A stretch of DNA of 8,037 nt from Holophagaceae bacterium UBA706 (GTDB taxonomy: Bacteria; Acidobacteriota; Holophagae; Holophagales; Holophagaceae). Under the pieces are notes generated by a model. The model was not told the origin of the DNA and searched no databases. It saw nothing but the letters and a program-made list of their open reading frames with translations. The DNA lies in the NCBI GenBank assembly GCA_002298155.1, contig DBME01000218.1, positions 1 through 8,037 on the forward strand, written 5' to 3'. A program made the position numbers and the translations under genes. Shown here one piece after another: positions 1 to 6,352 of the stretch (position 1 is its first letter; each line of letters begins with the position of its first letter).

Positions 1-50
1 CGCCGAGGAGCCGAGGATCGCCGGGAAAAGATTGGACAGAAATGGGAGCT

Positions 51-1763
51 TTATCCGCCGAACAGTTCTCGATCCCGGATCTTGATGGGGTCCTGGTAGT
101 GCGCCTCCCACCAGGCCGCTTCGCCGTCCTTGCGGGGCGGCTTGGCGAGGGTGAGAGCCTCCTGGGCTTCCTCCGCCTCGGCCACGGCCACCCGGAAGTG
201 GTAGTGGTCGAAGATGCGCAGGGCCTCGACCATGTAGGAGGTCGCCACCTCGGGATCCTGGATGAGGAGCAGGTTCTCGCCGTTTGAGATGTCGGCGGGG
301 GAGGAGAAGTTGTAGGAGCCCAGGTAGACCCGGGCCGTGGGCTTGTCGAAATCCACCACGAGGAACTTGTGGTGCATGCGGGTCCCGCCGGCCGCGGAGG
401 GCTCCTTGGAGAAGGGCTCGGGCAGGTCCTTGGCCAGGGCCGAGGCATACACCGGCACCTCGTTGGCGCCGGGCCGCTTCAGGTAGAGGCCTCCCTTCAG
501 CCTCTTGTCCGAGATGCCGTACACGAAGAGCTTCTTGTTCGCCGAAACCCTAAGGATGGCATCCAACACCGGGCCCGGCGTCTCGTAGAGGAAGGCCAGC
601 GAATAGAACAGCGAGGAGGTGGTGCCCTGCTCCACGTCGTCGGCGACGGAGGCCAGCAGGGCGTTGTCGGGCGCGTGCGGCGAGAATGCCACCTTCGCGT
701 CGATGCCCTTGAGGCCCAGGTCGTTCCATTCCGCGCTGGGGTCGGCGCCGAAGGTCTTGGCGGTGCCGTTCCAGTAGGCGTCGAAGGCCTTGAGGAAGAT
801 GTCCACCGGCTTGGCCCCGTGAAGGATCATCGCGTTGTTGGACTGCACGTAGAAGGCGCGCCAGCTGAAGTTGGTGGAACCGCACACGACCGTCTTGCCT
901 TTCGGGCCGTCCACCACGATGGTCTTGTTGTGCTGGAGGCTGCGCATGTGCTGGCGCTTCACGGCGGACTTGCCGGCGGACTTCGCAAGCTTGGCCGCGG
1001 CAAGGGTTTCCGCGGAACCGTCGCCGCCATGGTCCTTGCTGTCGTCGATGATGATCTTCAGGCGCTTGCCCAGCTTCACCAGCCGGGTCACGACCTCGGG
1101 CTGGTTCAGGTCGTAGGCCACCACGCGCACCTGGGCGTCGGTGTCGGCGATGGCCTCGTCCAGCACGGCGAGGATGGCATCCCTCGCCTCGAACCCCATC
1201 CAGGCATAGGCCTCATCGGCCTTGGGGTGGGTGGGCTTGAAGGAAAGGCCCTCCGCGGCCTTGGCCGGGATCAGGGTCTTGAGCCCGTCGGGCGTCCCGA
1301 AGCGGTCCACGAAGGCCTGGGACGACACGAAGCCCTGGGTGAAGGCTACGTTGAGCTTCCCTGGACGCGTCTCGCGCCGCAGCTCGAGGGCCGCCTCCTG
1401 GGCCTCGCCGTAGGAGAGCTGGTCCCGGGCGTCCATGTACACCGGCGTCACCCGGTACACGAATTCCCCGGGCAGTTCGGCCTTGCGGGGGAAATGCACC
1501 CACCGGAACTTCTGGATGGGGGACTTCAGCGTCGAGAGGGTCCCCGAGCCGTTTCCCGCGGCGGGAAAGCCCAGGCGGTTGTTGAGCGCGTAGAACTGCC
1601 CGCCGCCCGGCTCCTTGTATTCGATGGCGAAGCCCACGAAGGAGAGGGTGGGCCGCACCAGCTTCCAGTTCATGGCCACCAGGACCATGCCCTCGCCACG
1701 GTACAGTTTCAAGGTGAAGGGAGCGGCCGGGTTCTTGCCCTCGGCCACGAACGGTTTGTCCAT
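51..1763 (-). CDS. Phospholipase D-like (two-HKD) hydrolase
   Basis: A 570-residue protein of the phospholipase D superfamily, which cleaves phosphodiester bonds in lipids or nucleic acids. Both catalytic motifs are present: HNKTIVVD at 278-285 followed by GSTN at 295-298, and HHKFLVVD at 464-471 followed by GSYNFSS at 482-488. The two half-sites span roughly residues 190-340 and 365-520. Residues 1-130 are a beta-rich N-terminal domain I cannot name, and the tail (about 545-570) is rich in W, D and R. I see no signal peptide or membrane span, so it is probably cytoplasmic. The ATG at 1763 is supported by AGGAG (1771-1775) seven bases upstream. It is the last gene of a three-gene minus-strand set behind a metallophosphoesterase and a membrane protein. 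Whether it is a lipase, nuclease or phosphatidyltransferase cannot be told from sequence. The linked MPE gene and lack of export signal make a nuclease or intracellular phosphodiesterase plausible. Confidence 0.9.
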   Translation of the reverse strand: MDKPFVAEGKNPAAPFTLKLYRGEGMVLVAMNWKLVRPTLSFVGFAIEYKEPGGGQFYALNNRLGFPAAGNGSGTLSTLKSPIQKFRWVHFPRKAELPGEFVYRVTPVYMDARDQLSYGEAQEAALELRRETRPGKLNVAFTQGFVSSQAFVDRFGTPDGLKTLIPAKAAEGLSFKPTHPKADEAYAWMGFEARDAILAVLDEAIADTDAQVRVVAYDLNQPEVVTRLVKLGKRLKIIIDDSKDHGGDGSAETLAAAKLAKSAGKSAVKRQHMRSLQHNKTIVVDGPKGKTVVCGSTNFSWRAFYVQSNNAMILHGAKPVDIFLKAFDAYWNGTAKTFGADPSAEWNDLGLKGIDAKVAFSPHAPDNALLASVADDVEQGTTSSLFYSLAFLYETPGPVLDAILRVSANKKLFVYGISDKRLKGGLYLKRPGANEVPVYASALAKDLPEPFSKEPSAAGGTRMHHKFLVVDFDKPTARVYLGSYNFSSPADISNGENLLLIQDPEVATSYMVEALRIFDHYHFRVAVAEAEEAQEALTLAKPPRKDGEAAWWEAHYQDPIKIRDRELFGG

Positions 1764-1818
1764 CGTCGGTCTCCTGGGGAATGCTGATGGGATGGTTCGC
1801 TTCAGGTCGTGCGGAATT

Positions 1819-3123
1819 TCAGCAGGGGCTGATCCTCCCGGCCGCGTCGATGGCCAAGGGCATGAAGTCGGTGCGGTCGCCCGGGGACACCAGGCTGCCG
1901 GTATTCCAGCAGCGCAGGGTCCCCCCGTCCTTCAGGGCGAGGTTCTGGCCGGGGATGGTCTCGTGGGTGTGGCCGAACACCAGTTCCTCCACCTGCGCGC
2001 CCCGCAGGGAGGGATCGCGCCGGGCGCAGGAAAGGAAGTCGGCGATCTTTCCGACGTTCCTGGCGTCGCTCAGGAAGTTCGTGACATTGCGGCTCGTGGG
2101 CAGCGCCTTGCCGTCCGCGGACTGCTTGATGGCGAATTCCAGGATCTTGCGCAGCAGGACCATCCCCGCGTCGATGAGGCGGTCGGTGCCCCACTCCTCC
2201 AGCTTGCCCTTCCAGCCGGAGACGCCCTCGAAACTCGCGGCGTCATCCAGAATGTGCCGGAGGGCGTCGAGGATCTTGGCCACCTCGGGGGGTTCCTCGC
2301 CGCGGCGCACCTTGTCGTAGACCTCCTGCACCACGGAGCTCAGGGGCCCCACCTGGGCCAGGGAGTAGTTGATGAAGTCCGTCAGGCCCGCGTTGAGCAG
2401 TTCCAGGTAGTAGAGGTCCATGCCCCCGGGGATGTGCGCGCCGATGGAGGTGCCGAACAGGTCGCTGAGGAGGGTCCACGCCACCTGGAAGAAGTGGCCG
2501 TGGGTCACCACGCACACGGTGCCGTCGGCCCGGAGGAGGTGGAGGTCCGGGTAGGCCACGTTCACGGGGATCCTCCCCCCGGTCAGTCCGCTGGCGAAGA
2601 TGTTGCCGGTGTAGGGCGCGGTCACGTCCTGGATGGCGAACACCGGCGCCCCGCCGCCGCGGAAATCCAGCGTGGCGCACTGGGCGTGGGGCAGCTTGCG
2701 CACGGTGGTGCCCCCGGCGACGGTCCCCGCGGCGCGCAGGTTCTCCAAGGGCCGGATGATGGCGGTCTGGATCTGCACCAGGCTCCACAGGTAGTGGTCA
2801 TGGTTCCCCGGCAGGAAGAGGATGGACTCGAAGCGCTTCTCCACCTCCACCGCCTTGAAGAAGGCCAGGGAGAGTTCCACCGCCTCGTCGATGTTGCGGA
2901 TGGCCACGTCCCAGAAATCGCCGTTGAGGACCAGGTAGGGGATCCGCGCTCCGGGTTCGGCGGCGGCCAGCAGCTGGTCGAGGCGGGCCATCCAGTCCGC
3001 CCAGCCCTTGCGAACGGGCAGACCCTTCAGGGTCACGCAGCCCGCCATGGGAGGATCGGGCACCACGCCCTTGGGATCCCCCAGATGGATATCCGAAATC
3101 ACGACGCCGACGGGCAATGCCAT
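1819..3123 (-). CDS. Calcineurin-like metallophosphoesterase with large helical insertion
   Basis: A 434-residue protein with the full set of calcineurin-type dinuclear metal motifs: DIH at 11-13, NGDFWD at 67-72, GNHDH at 106-110, THGH at 207-210 and GHTH at 384-387. Such enzymes hydrolyse phosphomono- or diesters with Mn, Fe or Zn. In compact family members the last two histidine motifs lie a few tens of residues apart. Here about 175 residues separate them, mostly predicted amphipathic helix (about 212-375), so this is a family member with a sizeable insert or cap. No signal peptide or membrane span is visible. The ATG at 3123 has GGAGG (3129-3133) five bases upstream. It lies 36 nt after the membrane-protein gene and 55 nt before the PLD gene on the same strand, so co-transcription is likely. 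The substrate is unknown; nucleotide, nucleic acid or lipid headgroup are all possible. Confidence 0.92.
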   Translation of the reverse strand: MALPVGVVISDIHLGDPKGVVPDPPMAGCVTLKGLPVRKGWADWMARLDQLLAAAEPGARIPYLVLNGDFWDVAIRNIDEAVELSLAFFKAVEVEKRFESILFLPGNHDHYLWSLVQIQTAIIRPLENLRAAGTVAGGTTVRKLPHAQCATLDFRGGGAPVFAIQDVTAPYTGNIFASGLTGGRIPVNVAYPDLHLLRADGTVCVVTHGHFFQVAWTLLSDLFGTSIGAHIPGGMDLYYLELLNAGLTDFINYSLAQVGPLSSVVQEVYDKVRRGEEPPEVAKILDALRHILDDAASFEGVSGWKGKLEEWGTDRLIDAGMVLLRKILEFAIKQSADGKALPTSRNVTNFLSDARNVGKIADFLSCARRDPSLRGAQVEELVFGHTHETIPGQNLALKDGGTLRCWNTGSLVSPGDRTDFMPLAIDAAGRISPC

Positions 3124-3136
3124 GGGAACCTCCGGA

Positions 3137-3152
3137 CCAGGCCGCGGCCTGG
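3137..3152. repeat. Perfect 16-bp palindrome between operon genes 1 and 2
   Basis: CCAGGCCGCGGCCTGG reads identically on both strands and sits wholly inside the 36-nt gap between the membrane-protein stop and the metallophosphoesterase start, four bases from the latter's ribosome site. As RNA it could fold into a short GC stem. No T-run follows on the minus strand, so it is not a standard terminator. Confidence 0.6.
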
Positions 3153-3159
3153 AAGATGA

Positions 3160-4230
3160 TCAGTGCCAGATGCTGAGGATGAACTTCGTGTAGGGGTCCT
3201 CCGCCACCTGCTCGAAGGTGGCCTTCATGGCCACGGCGGACACCCCGGACAGGGTCGCCACCTCCTGGACGAGGGCCTCGGCGGCCACCTTGCTGGCGGG
3301 GTCCTCGAGGTCCTGGACGAGTGTGTGGACCTCCTGGGCGCCGCGCAGGGAATACTTGGCCAGTTTGGGCGTCAGGTCCCCCATGTAGATCCAGAGCAGC
3401 GCCTGGCTCGCGCAATCGATGACGTAGTTGAAGTCGAAGCCCGTGCGGATGCACAGGTCGATGGGGTCGGCGTAGGCCAGCTGGACGATGGTGCTCACGC
3501 CGGCATCGTAGAAGCGCTCGGCGTTGGTCTTGGTGACGGACTGCAGCTTCTCCAGTTCCAGCCCCGTGTCCGGATCGTCCCCCATGCCCAGCTTCGACGA
3601 CACGATGCGGCGTCCGAACTTGAAGATCGTGCCCGTGGGGAAGCCGGCGATGAGGAAGGCGATGGGCGCCCCCACCGGCTCCTTGGCCACCTGGGCCAGG
3701 GACCACCCCAGGGGGATGGCCAGGAGGATCCTCGCGACAGCCCGGTAGATGTCCACGGCATTGAGGTCGCCCCGGAACGTACGGTCCAGGAGGTCCTGGG
3801 CGGCCCAGGCATAGCCCCCGGCCAGGGCGCTGGCGGCCACCAGGGACATGGCGTACGGATGGCGGACGAGACCCTGGATATGCAGCACGGTCGGCGTCCC
3901 CACCAGGGCCGCCAGGATCGTGGCGATCACGAGCAGGACCAGGGGTGGCAGGTAGTTCCGCCTTCCGTACACGACGCCGAAATGCCGTTCGAACGTCGCC
4001 AGTGTCGGCGCCGTGCCAGCACCGACGCCTTTGTGGAACTGCTCGTAGTACGCCAGGACCGAAGCGTCGTCCAGGAACGAGAAGAGCCGGTCCCGGCGCC
4101 TTCGCCACGGCCACAGCAGGTAGTAGAAGACCGGCAGGACCATCAGGAGGGCCGCCAGCAGGAAGAAGATCCCCAGGAACAGAAGGTAGAAGTATGAATT
4201 CAAGGCCGTCCCCCGGACGCCGCGTGGCAT
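3160..4230 (-). CDS. Multi-pass membrane protein with helix-hairpin-helix-like cytoplasmic region
   Basis: A protein of up to 356 residues that I do not recognise by name. Hydrophobic segments lie at about 13-40, 94-112, 127-145, 164-181 and 186-203. The first is followed by the basic stretch RRRR, which fits a cytoplasmic loop. After the last span, residues about 225-290 read like a helix-hairpin-helix or DUF4332-type fold (TKTNAERFYDAG, then IVQLAYADPIDLCIRTGF), followed by a helical tail ending at a tryptophan-histidine terminus. Start choice is uncertain. The ATG at 4230 has no clear ribosome site, while a TTG at 4203 (codon 10) has GGGGGA (4209-4214) five bases upstream, just before the first span. 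It is the first gene of a three-gene minus-strand set with a metallophosphoesterase and a PLD protein, so it may anchor or gate those soluble hydrolases at the membrane. That role is inference. Confidence 0.85.
   Translation of the reverse strand: MPRGVRGTALNSYFYLLFLGIFFLLAALLMVLPVFYYLLWPWRRRRDRLFSFLDDASVLAYYEQFHKGVGAGTAPTLATFERHFGVVYGRRNYLPPLVLLVIATILAALVGTPTVLHIQGLVRHPYAMSLVAASALAGGYAWAAQDLLDRTFRGDLNAVDIYRAVARILLAIPLGWSLAQVAKEPVGAPIAFLIAGFPTGTIFKFGRRIVSSKLGMGDDPDTGLELEKLQSVTKTNAERFYDAGVSTIVQLAYADPIDLCIRTGFDFNYVIDCASQALLWIYMGDLTPKLAKYSLRGAQEVHTLVQDLEDPASKVAAEALVQEVATLSGVSAVAMKATFEQVAEDPYTKFILSIWH
4209..4214 (-). promoter_or_regulatory. Ribosome binding site favouring a TTG start at 4203
   Basis: GGGGGA on the minus strand, five bases before TTG at 4201-4203. 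The upstream ATG at 4230 lacks any comparable purine tract. If this site is used, the membrane protein starts directly before its first transmembrane helix and loses nine residues. Confidence 0.4.
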
Positions 4231-4379
4231 GGACGTGAGGTTTCGATGAACCGCAGGACGGGAATGCGCATGCCGCCCTTGCGAAGGGGGTACCCAGCCC
4301 GGGGAGGGCTGGACCTGGATGTGTGCGCGAAGCGTGGCACGACCCTATCTCGACCGCCTTCCGGACGGGCCGGATTTCG

Positions 4380-4409
4380 CCGAACGGTAGAAAACGTCCC
4401 CCGAACGGT
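4380..4409. repeat. 9-bp direct repeat CCGAACGGT, 21-bp spacing
   Basis: CCGAACGGT occurs at 4380-4388 and again at 4401-4409, an offset of 21 bp or two helical turns. It lies about 150-180 bp upstream of the three-gene operon and just before the 4413-4455 hairpin. Same-face spacing fits paired regulator binding, but no regulator is identified. Confidence 0.4.
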
Positions 4410-4412
4410 CAC

Positions 4413-4455
4413 CAGGCCCCTTGTTCGCCCAAAACCAGGACGAACATGGGGCCTG
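4413..4455. repeat. Long stem-loop (15-bp stem, one mismatch)
   Basis: The arms CAGGCCCCTTGTTCG (4413-4427) and CGAACATGGGGCCTG (4441-4455) pair at 14 of 15 positions around a 13-nt loop. It lies between the small minus-strand gene and the operon start. On the plus strand a weak AATTTT follows about ten bases later; on the minus strand no T-run follows. It could be a transcription or processing boundary, or a structured leader element. Confidence 0.6.
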
Positions 4456-4555
4456 CTGGCAATTTTCCGCAATCCGCCAGGGGGTTCCGCCCTCCCGGCG
4501 AACAAGCATTACCTATCTAATGGATTTACCAACTTGATCCCTTGCCTGCTCGGGG

Positions 4556-4744
4556 TCAGCGTTCCCCGGTCCGCACGGGAATCCGCCCGCCGGAAAGGGA
4601 ATGCAGCACCCAGCCCAGGGGCAGGAGCACGAGCCCGTATGCGAACCTGAACAATGGGCCATGCTGGCGTCGGTCGAACACGGCCTTCCGGCGCTCCGGC
4701 CTGCTGCCCCCCAGTCGCGGTGTGTGCCTATGCCGGCGGCCCAT
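4556..4744 (-). CDS. Probable small single-pass membrane protein (62 aa)
   Basis: A 62-residue frame not recognised as a known family. A strongly basic N-terminal region (residues 1-28, many R and H) is followed by one hydrophobic span at about 31-50 (LFRFAYGLVLLPLGWVLHSL) and a short polar basic tail, a topology typical of small inner-membrane proteins. The case for it being real rests on a coherent expression signal. ATG at 4742-4744 has GGGAG (4750-4754) five bases upstream, and a sigma-70-like promoter (TTGCGA, 18 bp, TATTAT) sits just beyond, giving a leader of about 22 nt. The same frame stays open further upstream, but those codons overlap the promoter, so the internal ATG is preferred. 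It may be independent of the three-gene set, since 325 bases and a strong hairpin intervene. A chance frame in GC-rich DNA remains possible. Confidence 0.45.
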   Translation of the reverse strand: MGRRHRHTPRLGGSRPERRKAVFDRRQHGPLFRFAYGLVLLPLGWVLHSLSGGRIPVRTGER

Positions 4745-4772
4745 GCAATCTCCCGAATAAGTGAATGCCTGA

Positions 4773-4802
4773 ATAATACAATCACCTTTCAATGAATCGC
4801 AA
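4773..4802 (-). promoter_or_regulatory. Sigma-70-like promoter for the small membrane-protein gene
   Basis: On the minus strand TTGCGA (4797-4802) and TATTAT (4773-4778) are separated by 18 bp, matching consensus at 4 of 6 and 5 of 6 positions. The surrounding DNA (4755-4818) is markedly AT-rich for this window. Transcription would start near 4766, about 22 nt before the ATG at 4744. Confidence 0.5.
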
Positions 4803-4892
4803 ACAAATTTAATCATCATCTGCCAACCTCGGCCGTTCCCCGCACATAGAAGGGACCAACGCGGCCCTGCCGGCATCCAAGGTCCGTGGTCC

Positions 4893-4908
4893 GGGCCGGT
4901 CCCGGCCC
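4893..4908 (+). repeat. GC hairpin just upstream of the VOC ribosome site
   Basis: GGGCCG (4893-4898) and CGGCCC (4903-4908) form a 6-bp stem with a 4-nt loop, ending eight bases before the AGGAGG at 4917-4922. It may form in the 5' leader of the VOC mRNA. No ligand-binding RNA family is recognised. Confidence 0.35.
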
Positions 4909-4926
4909 CGGTCGCCAGGAGGCACC

Positions 4927-5391
4927 ATGAAGAACAAGGTCAAACCCATCCCCGAGGGCTACCACACCGTCACCCCTTACCTGATCGTCCATGACGCCGC
5001 CGCAGCCATCCGGTACTACCAGAAGGCCTTCGGCGCCAAGGAGACCTTCAGGATGCCGGGCCCCGACAACAAGATCGCCCACGCCGAAATCCAGATCGGC
5101 GATTCGCGGATCATGCTGGCGGACGAGTTCCCCGCCATGAAGGCCCTCTCCCCCAGGACCATCGGAGGCACGCCCGTGAGCCTCATGGTCTACGTGGAGG
5201 ACGTGGACGCCGTCCAGGCTTCCGCCATCAAGGCCGGCGGCACCGAGACGCGCAAGGTCGAGGACATGTTCTACGGCGACCGCGCGGGCACCGTCACCGA
5301 CCCCTTCGGCCACGTCTGGTACCTCGCCACCCACAAGGAGGACCTCACGCCGGAGGAGATCCAGCACCGGTCCATGGCCGCCCACGGTTAA
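4927..5391 (+). CDS. VOC family (glyoxalase/PhnB-like) protein
   Basis: A 154-residue protein of the vicinal oxygen chelate superfamily, closest in look to the PhnB/glyoxalase-like subgroup. Two paired beta-alpha-beta modules are visible: residues about 12-67 (TPYLIVHDAAAAIRYYQKAF, then IAHAEIQIGDSRIMLAD) and about 83-136 (VSLMVYVEDVDA, then DRAGTVTDPFGHVWYLATH). The DPFGH at 125-129 is characteristic of the second module. Length is normal for a single-chain VOC protein that dimerises. I cannot assign a complete metal triad, so lyase, dioxygenase, resistance or binding roles stay open. Start ATG 4927 is well supported by AGGAGG at 4917-4922. It stands alone on the plus strand, between the divergent left-hand genes and the convergent potassium-channel gene, whose stop codon directly abuts its own. 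No terminator fits between them. Confidence 0.9.
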   Translation: MKNKVKPIPEGYHTVTPYLIVHDAAAAIRYYQKAFGAKETFRMPGPDNKIAHAEIQIGDSRIMLADEFPAMKALSPRTIGGTPVSLMVYVEDVDAVQASAIKAGGTETRKVEDMFYGDRAGTVTDPFGHVWYLATHKEDLTPEEIQHRSMAAHG

Positions 5392-6348
5392 TCAGGCGAG
5401 GTCTTCCGACGCGTCCAGCAGTTCGATGTCCATGATGAGGCTGCCGTCCAGCTCCACCTTGGTCATGGGCAGGAAGCGTGCGCCCCAGCGCACTTCCGCG
5501 GCCGTGTAGGAGGTCCTCTGGTAGATGGTCTGGGAGAAGGTGTCGTCGAAGGCCTTCACCAGGACGATGAACTCCGCCCCCGAGGCCAGGAGGTCCGCTT
5601 CCACGAGACCGGCCAGGGGGCTGGTCTCGTCGATGGGATGCACCACCGTCCAGTTGGCCGGGAAGAGGCTGATGCGGTTGCGTTCCAGGGTGAGGGCGTG
5701 GAAGCGGCGCATCTGGGTTTCCGGGTCCCGCAAGGACAGGACCACGGACACCTCCACCTCGATGAGCTGGTTGCTGCGCCGGTTCACGAACCTCATCATC
5801 AGGCCCCGGCCCTCGCGGTAGGGCGCCACCAGGGCCTGCGCGCTGAAGCGGATCTGGGCATGGGGGCGTGAGAAGCGCCCGTAGAGAAGGCCCGTGGCCA
5901 GGGCGAAGCTCAGCAGTCCCAGCAGGGACTCGCAGGCCGCCACGGCGCTGGCCAGGTGGCTGCCGGGGCTGATGTGCCCGTAGCCCACCGTCGTGAGGGT
6001 CTGCGCACTGAAGAAGTAGGCATCCAGGAACTTGTCCAGGAGCCCCGCCCCGCCGGGGCGCGTGAAATGCTCCATGCCCACCGCCAGGTAGATCCCCGCG
6101 AACAGGAGGTTGGTCAGCAGGAAACCCGTCACCAGCAGCCCCATGAACCAGTAGCCGTTCATGGTGATCAGGTCGTGGTAGAGCTCATAGGAGCGGAACC
6201 GGGGCACGCCCAGCCGCCGCACGTTGACGCTGCCGTCCTTGTTCACCCAGCGCCCCGCGCCGGACCGCACGCCGAGCCCCAGGTCGTCGCCGGGGAGGAG
6301 TCGTTCGAAGGTGAGGTTCTTGGGCATGCGGTTTCCAGGTCCAGGCAT
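5392..6348 (-). CDS. KirBac-type inward-rectifier potassium channel
   Basis: A 318-residue two-span potassium channel of the Kir family. A slide helix lies at about 54-63, the first membrane helix at 66-91, the pore helix at 108-119, and the selectivity filter TVGYGH at 120-125. The second helix (131-157) ends in GRFSRP, the typical KirBac junction to the cytoplasmic immunoglobulin-like domain (160-318), with FVNRRSNQLIEVEVSVVLSL at 187-206. Length matches the family. Aligning the second helix by eye with eukaryotic Kir channels puts Phe148 where strong rectifiers carry an acidic residue, so weak rectification is expected. The ATG at 6348 lies four bases after the stop of the GGDEF-family gene, and ribosome-site quality is poor, which suggests coupled translation. 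A second ATG at 6327 is an alternative start. The channel and the GGDEF protein probably act together at the inner membrane. Confidence 0.96.
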   Translation of the reverse strand: MPGPGNRMPKNLTFERLLPGDDLGLGVRSGAGRWVNKDGSVNVRRLGVPRFRSYELYHDLITMNGYWFMGLLVTGFLLTNLLFAGIYLAVGMEHFTRPGGAGLLDKFLDAYFFSAQTLTTVGYGHISPGSHLASAVAACESLLGLLSFALATGLLYGRFSRPHAQIRFSAQALVAPYREGRGLMMRFVNRRSNQLIEVEVSVVLSLRDPETQMRRFHALTLERNRISLFPANWTVVHPIDETSPLAGLVEADLLASGAEFIVLVKAFDDTFSQTIYQRTSYTAAEVRWGARFLPMTKVELDGSLIMDIELLDASEDLA

Positions 6349-6352
6349 CAGG

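Larger units (their letters stand above)
4231..4555. other. Non-coding leader upstream of the three-gene operon
   Basis: No convincing gene is seen here; the open frames on both strands are arginine- and proline-rich shadows. The stretch holds two short adjacent hairpins near the operon start: CCCTT/AAGGG at 4276-4288, and CCAGCCC/GGGCTGG at 4294-4312 with a 5-nt loop. Further out are the 9-bp direct repeat CCGAACGGT (4380-4388 and 4401-4409) and a long stem-loop at 4413-4455. A short AT-rich patch (4507-4540) could hold the operon promoter, but I find no well-spaced -35/-10 pair there. Confidence 0.55.

Noticed and set aside
2..17. Tandem GCCGAGGA GCCGAGGA at the left edge
   Set aside because: Only two short GC-rich copies at the window edge with no context.
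369..1787. Long plus-strand open frame opposite the PLD gene
   Set aside because: It is rich in G, H and V without domain motifs, and overlaps a gene with intact HKD motifs and a ribosome site; it is a GC-bias shadow.
1615..3159. 514-codon plus-strand open frame opposite the metallophosphoesterase
   Set aside because: Low-complexity G/H/E/P composition with no recognisable domain, opposite a gene with five catalytic motifs.
4377..4446. TTCG/CGAAC elements resembling Gram-positive-type LexA boxes
   Set aside because: Spacing between GTTCG and CGAAC halves is far from that of a LexA operator; the halves belong to the long stem-loop.
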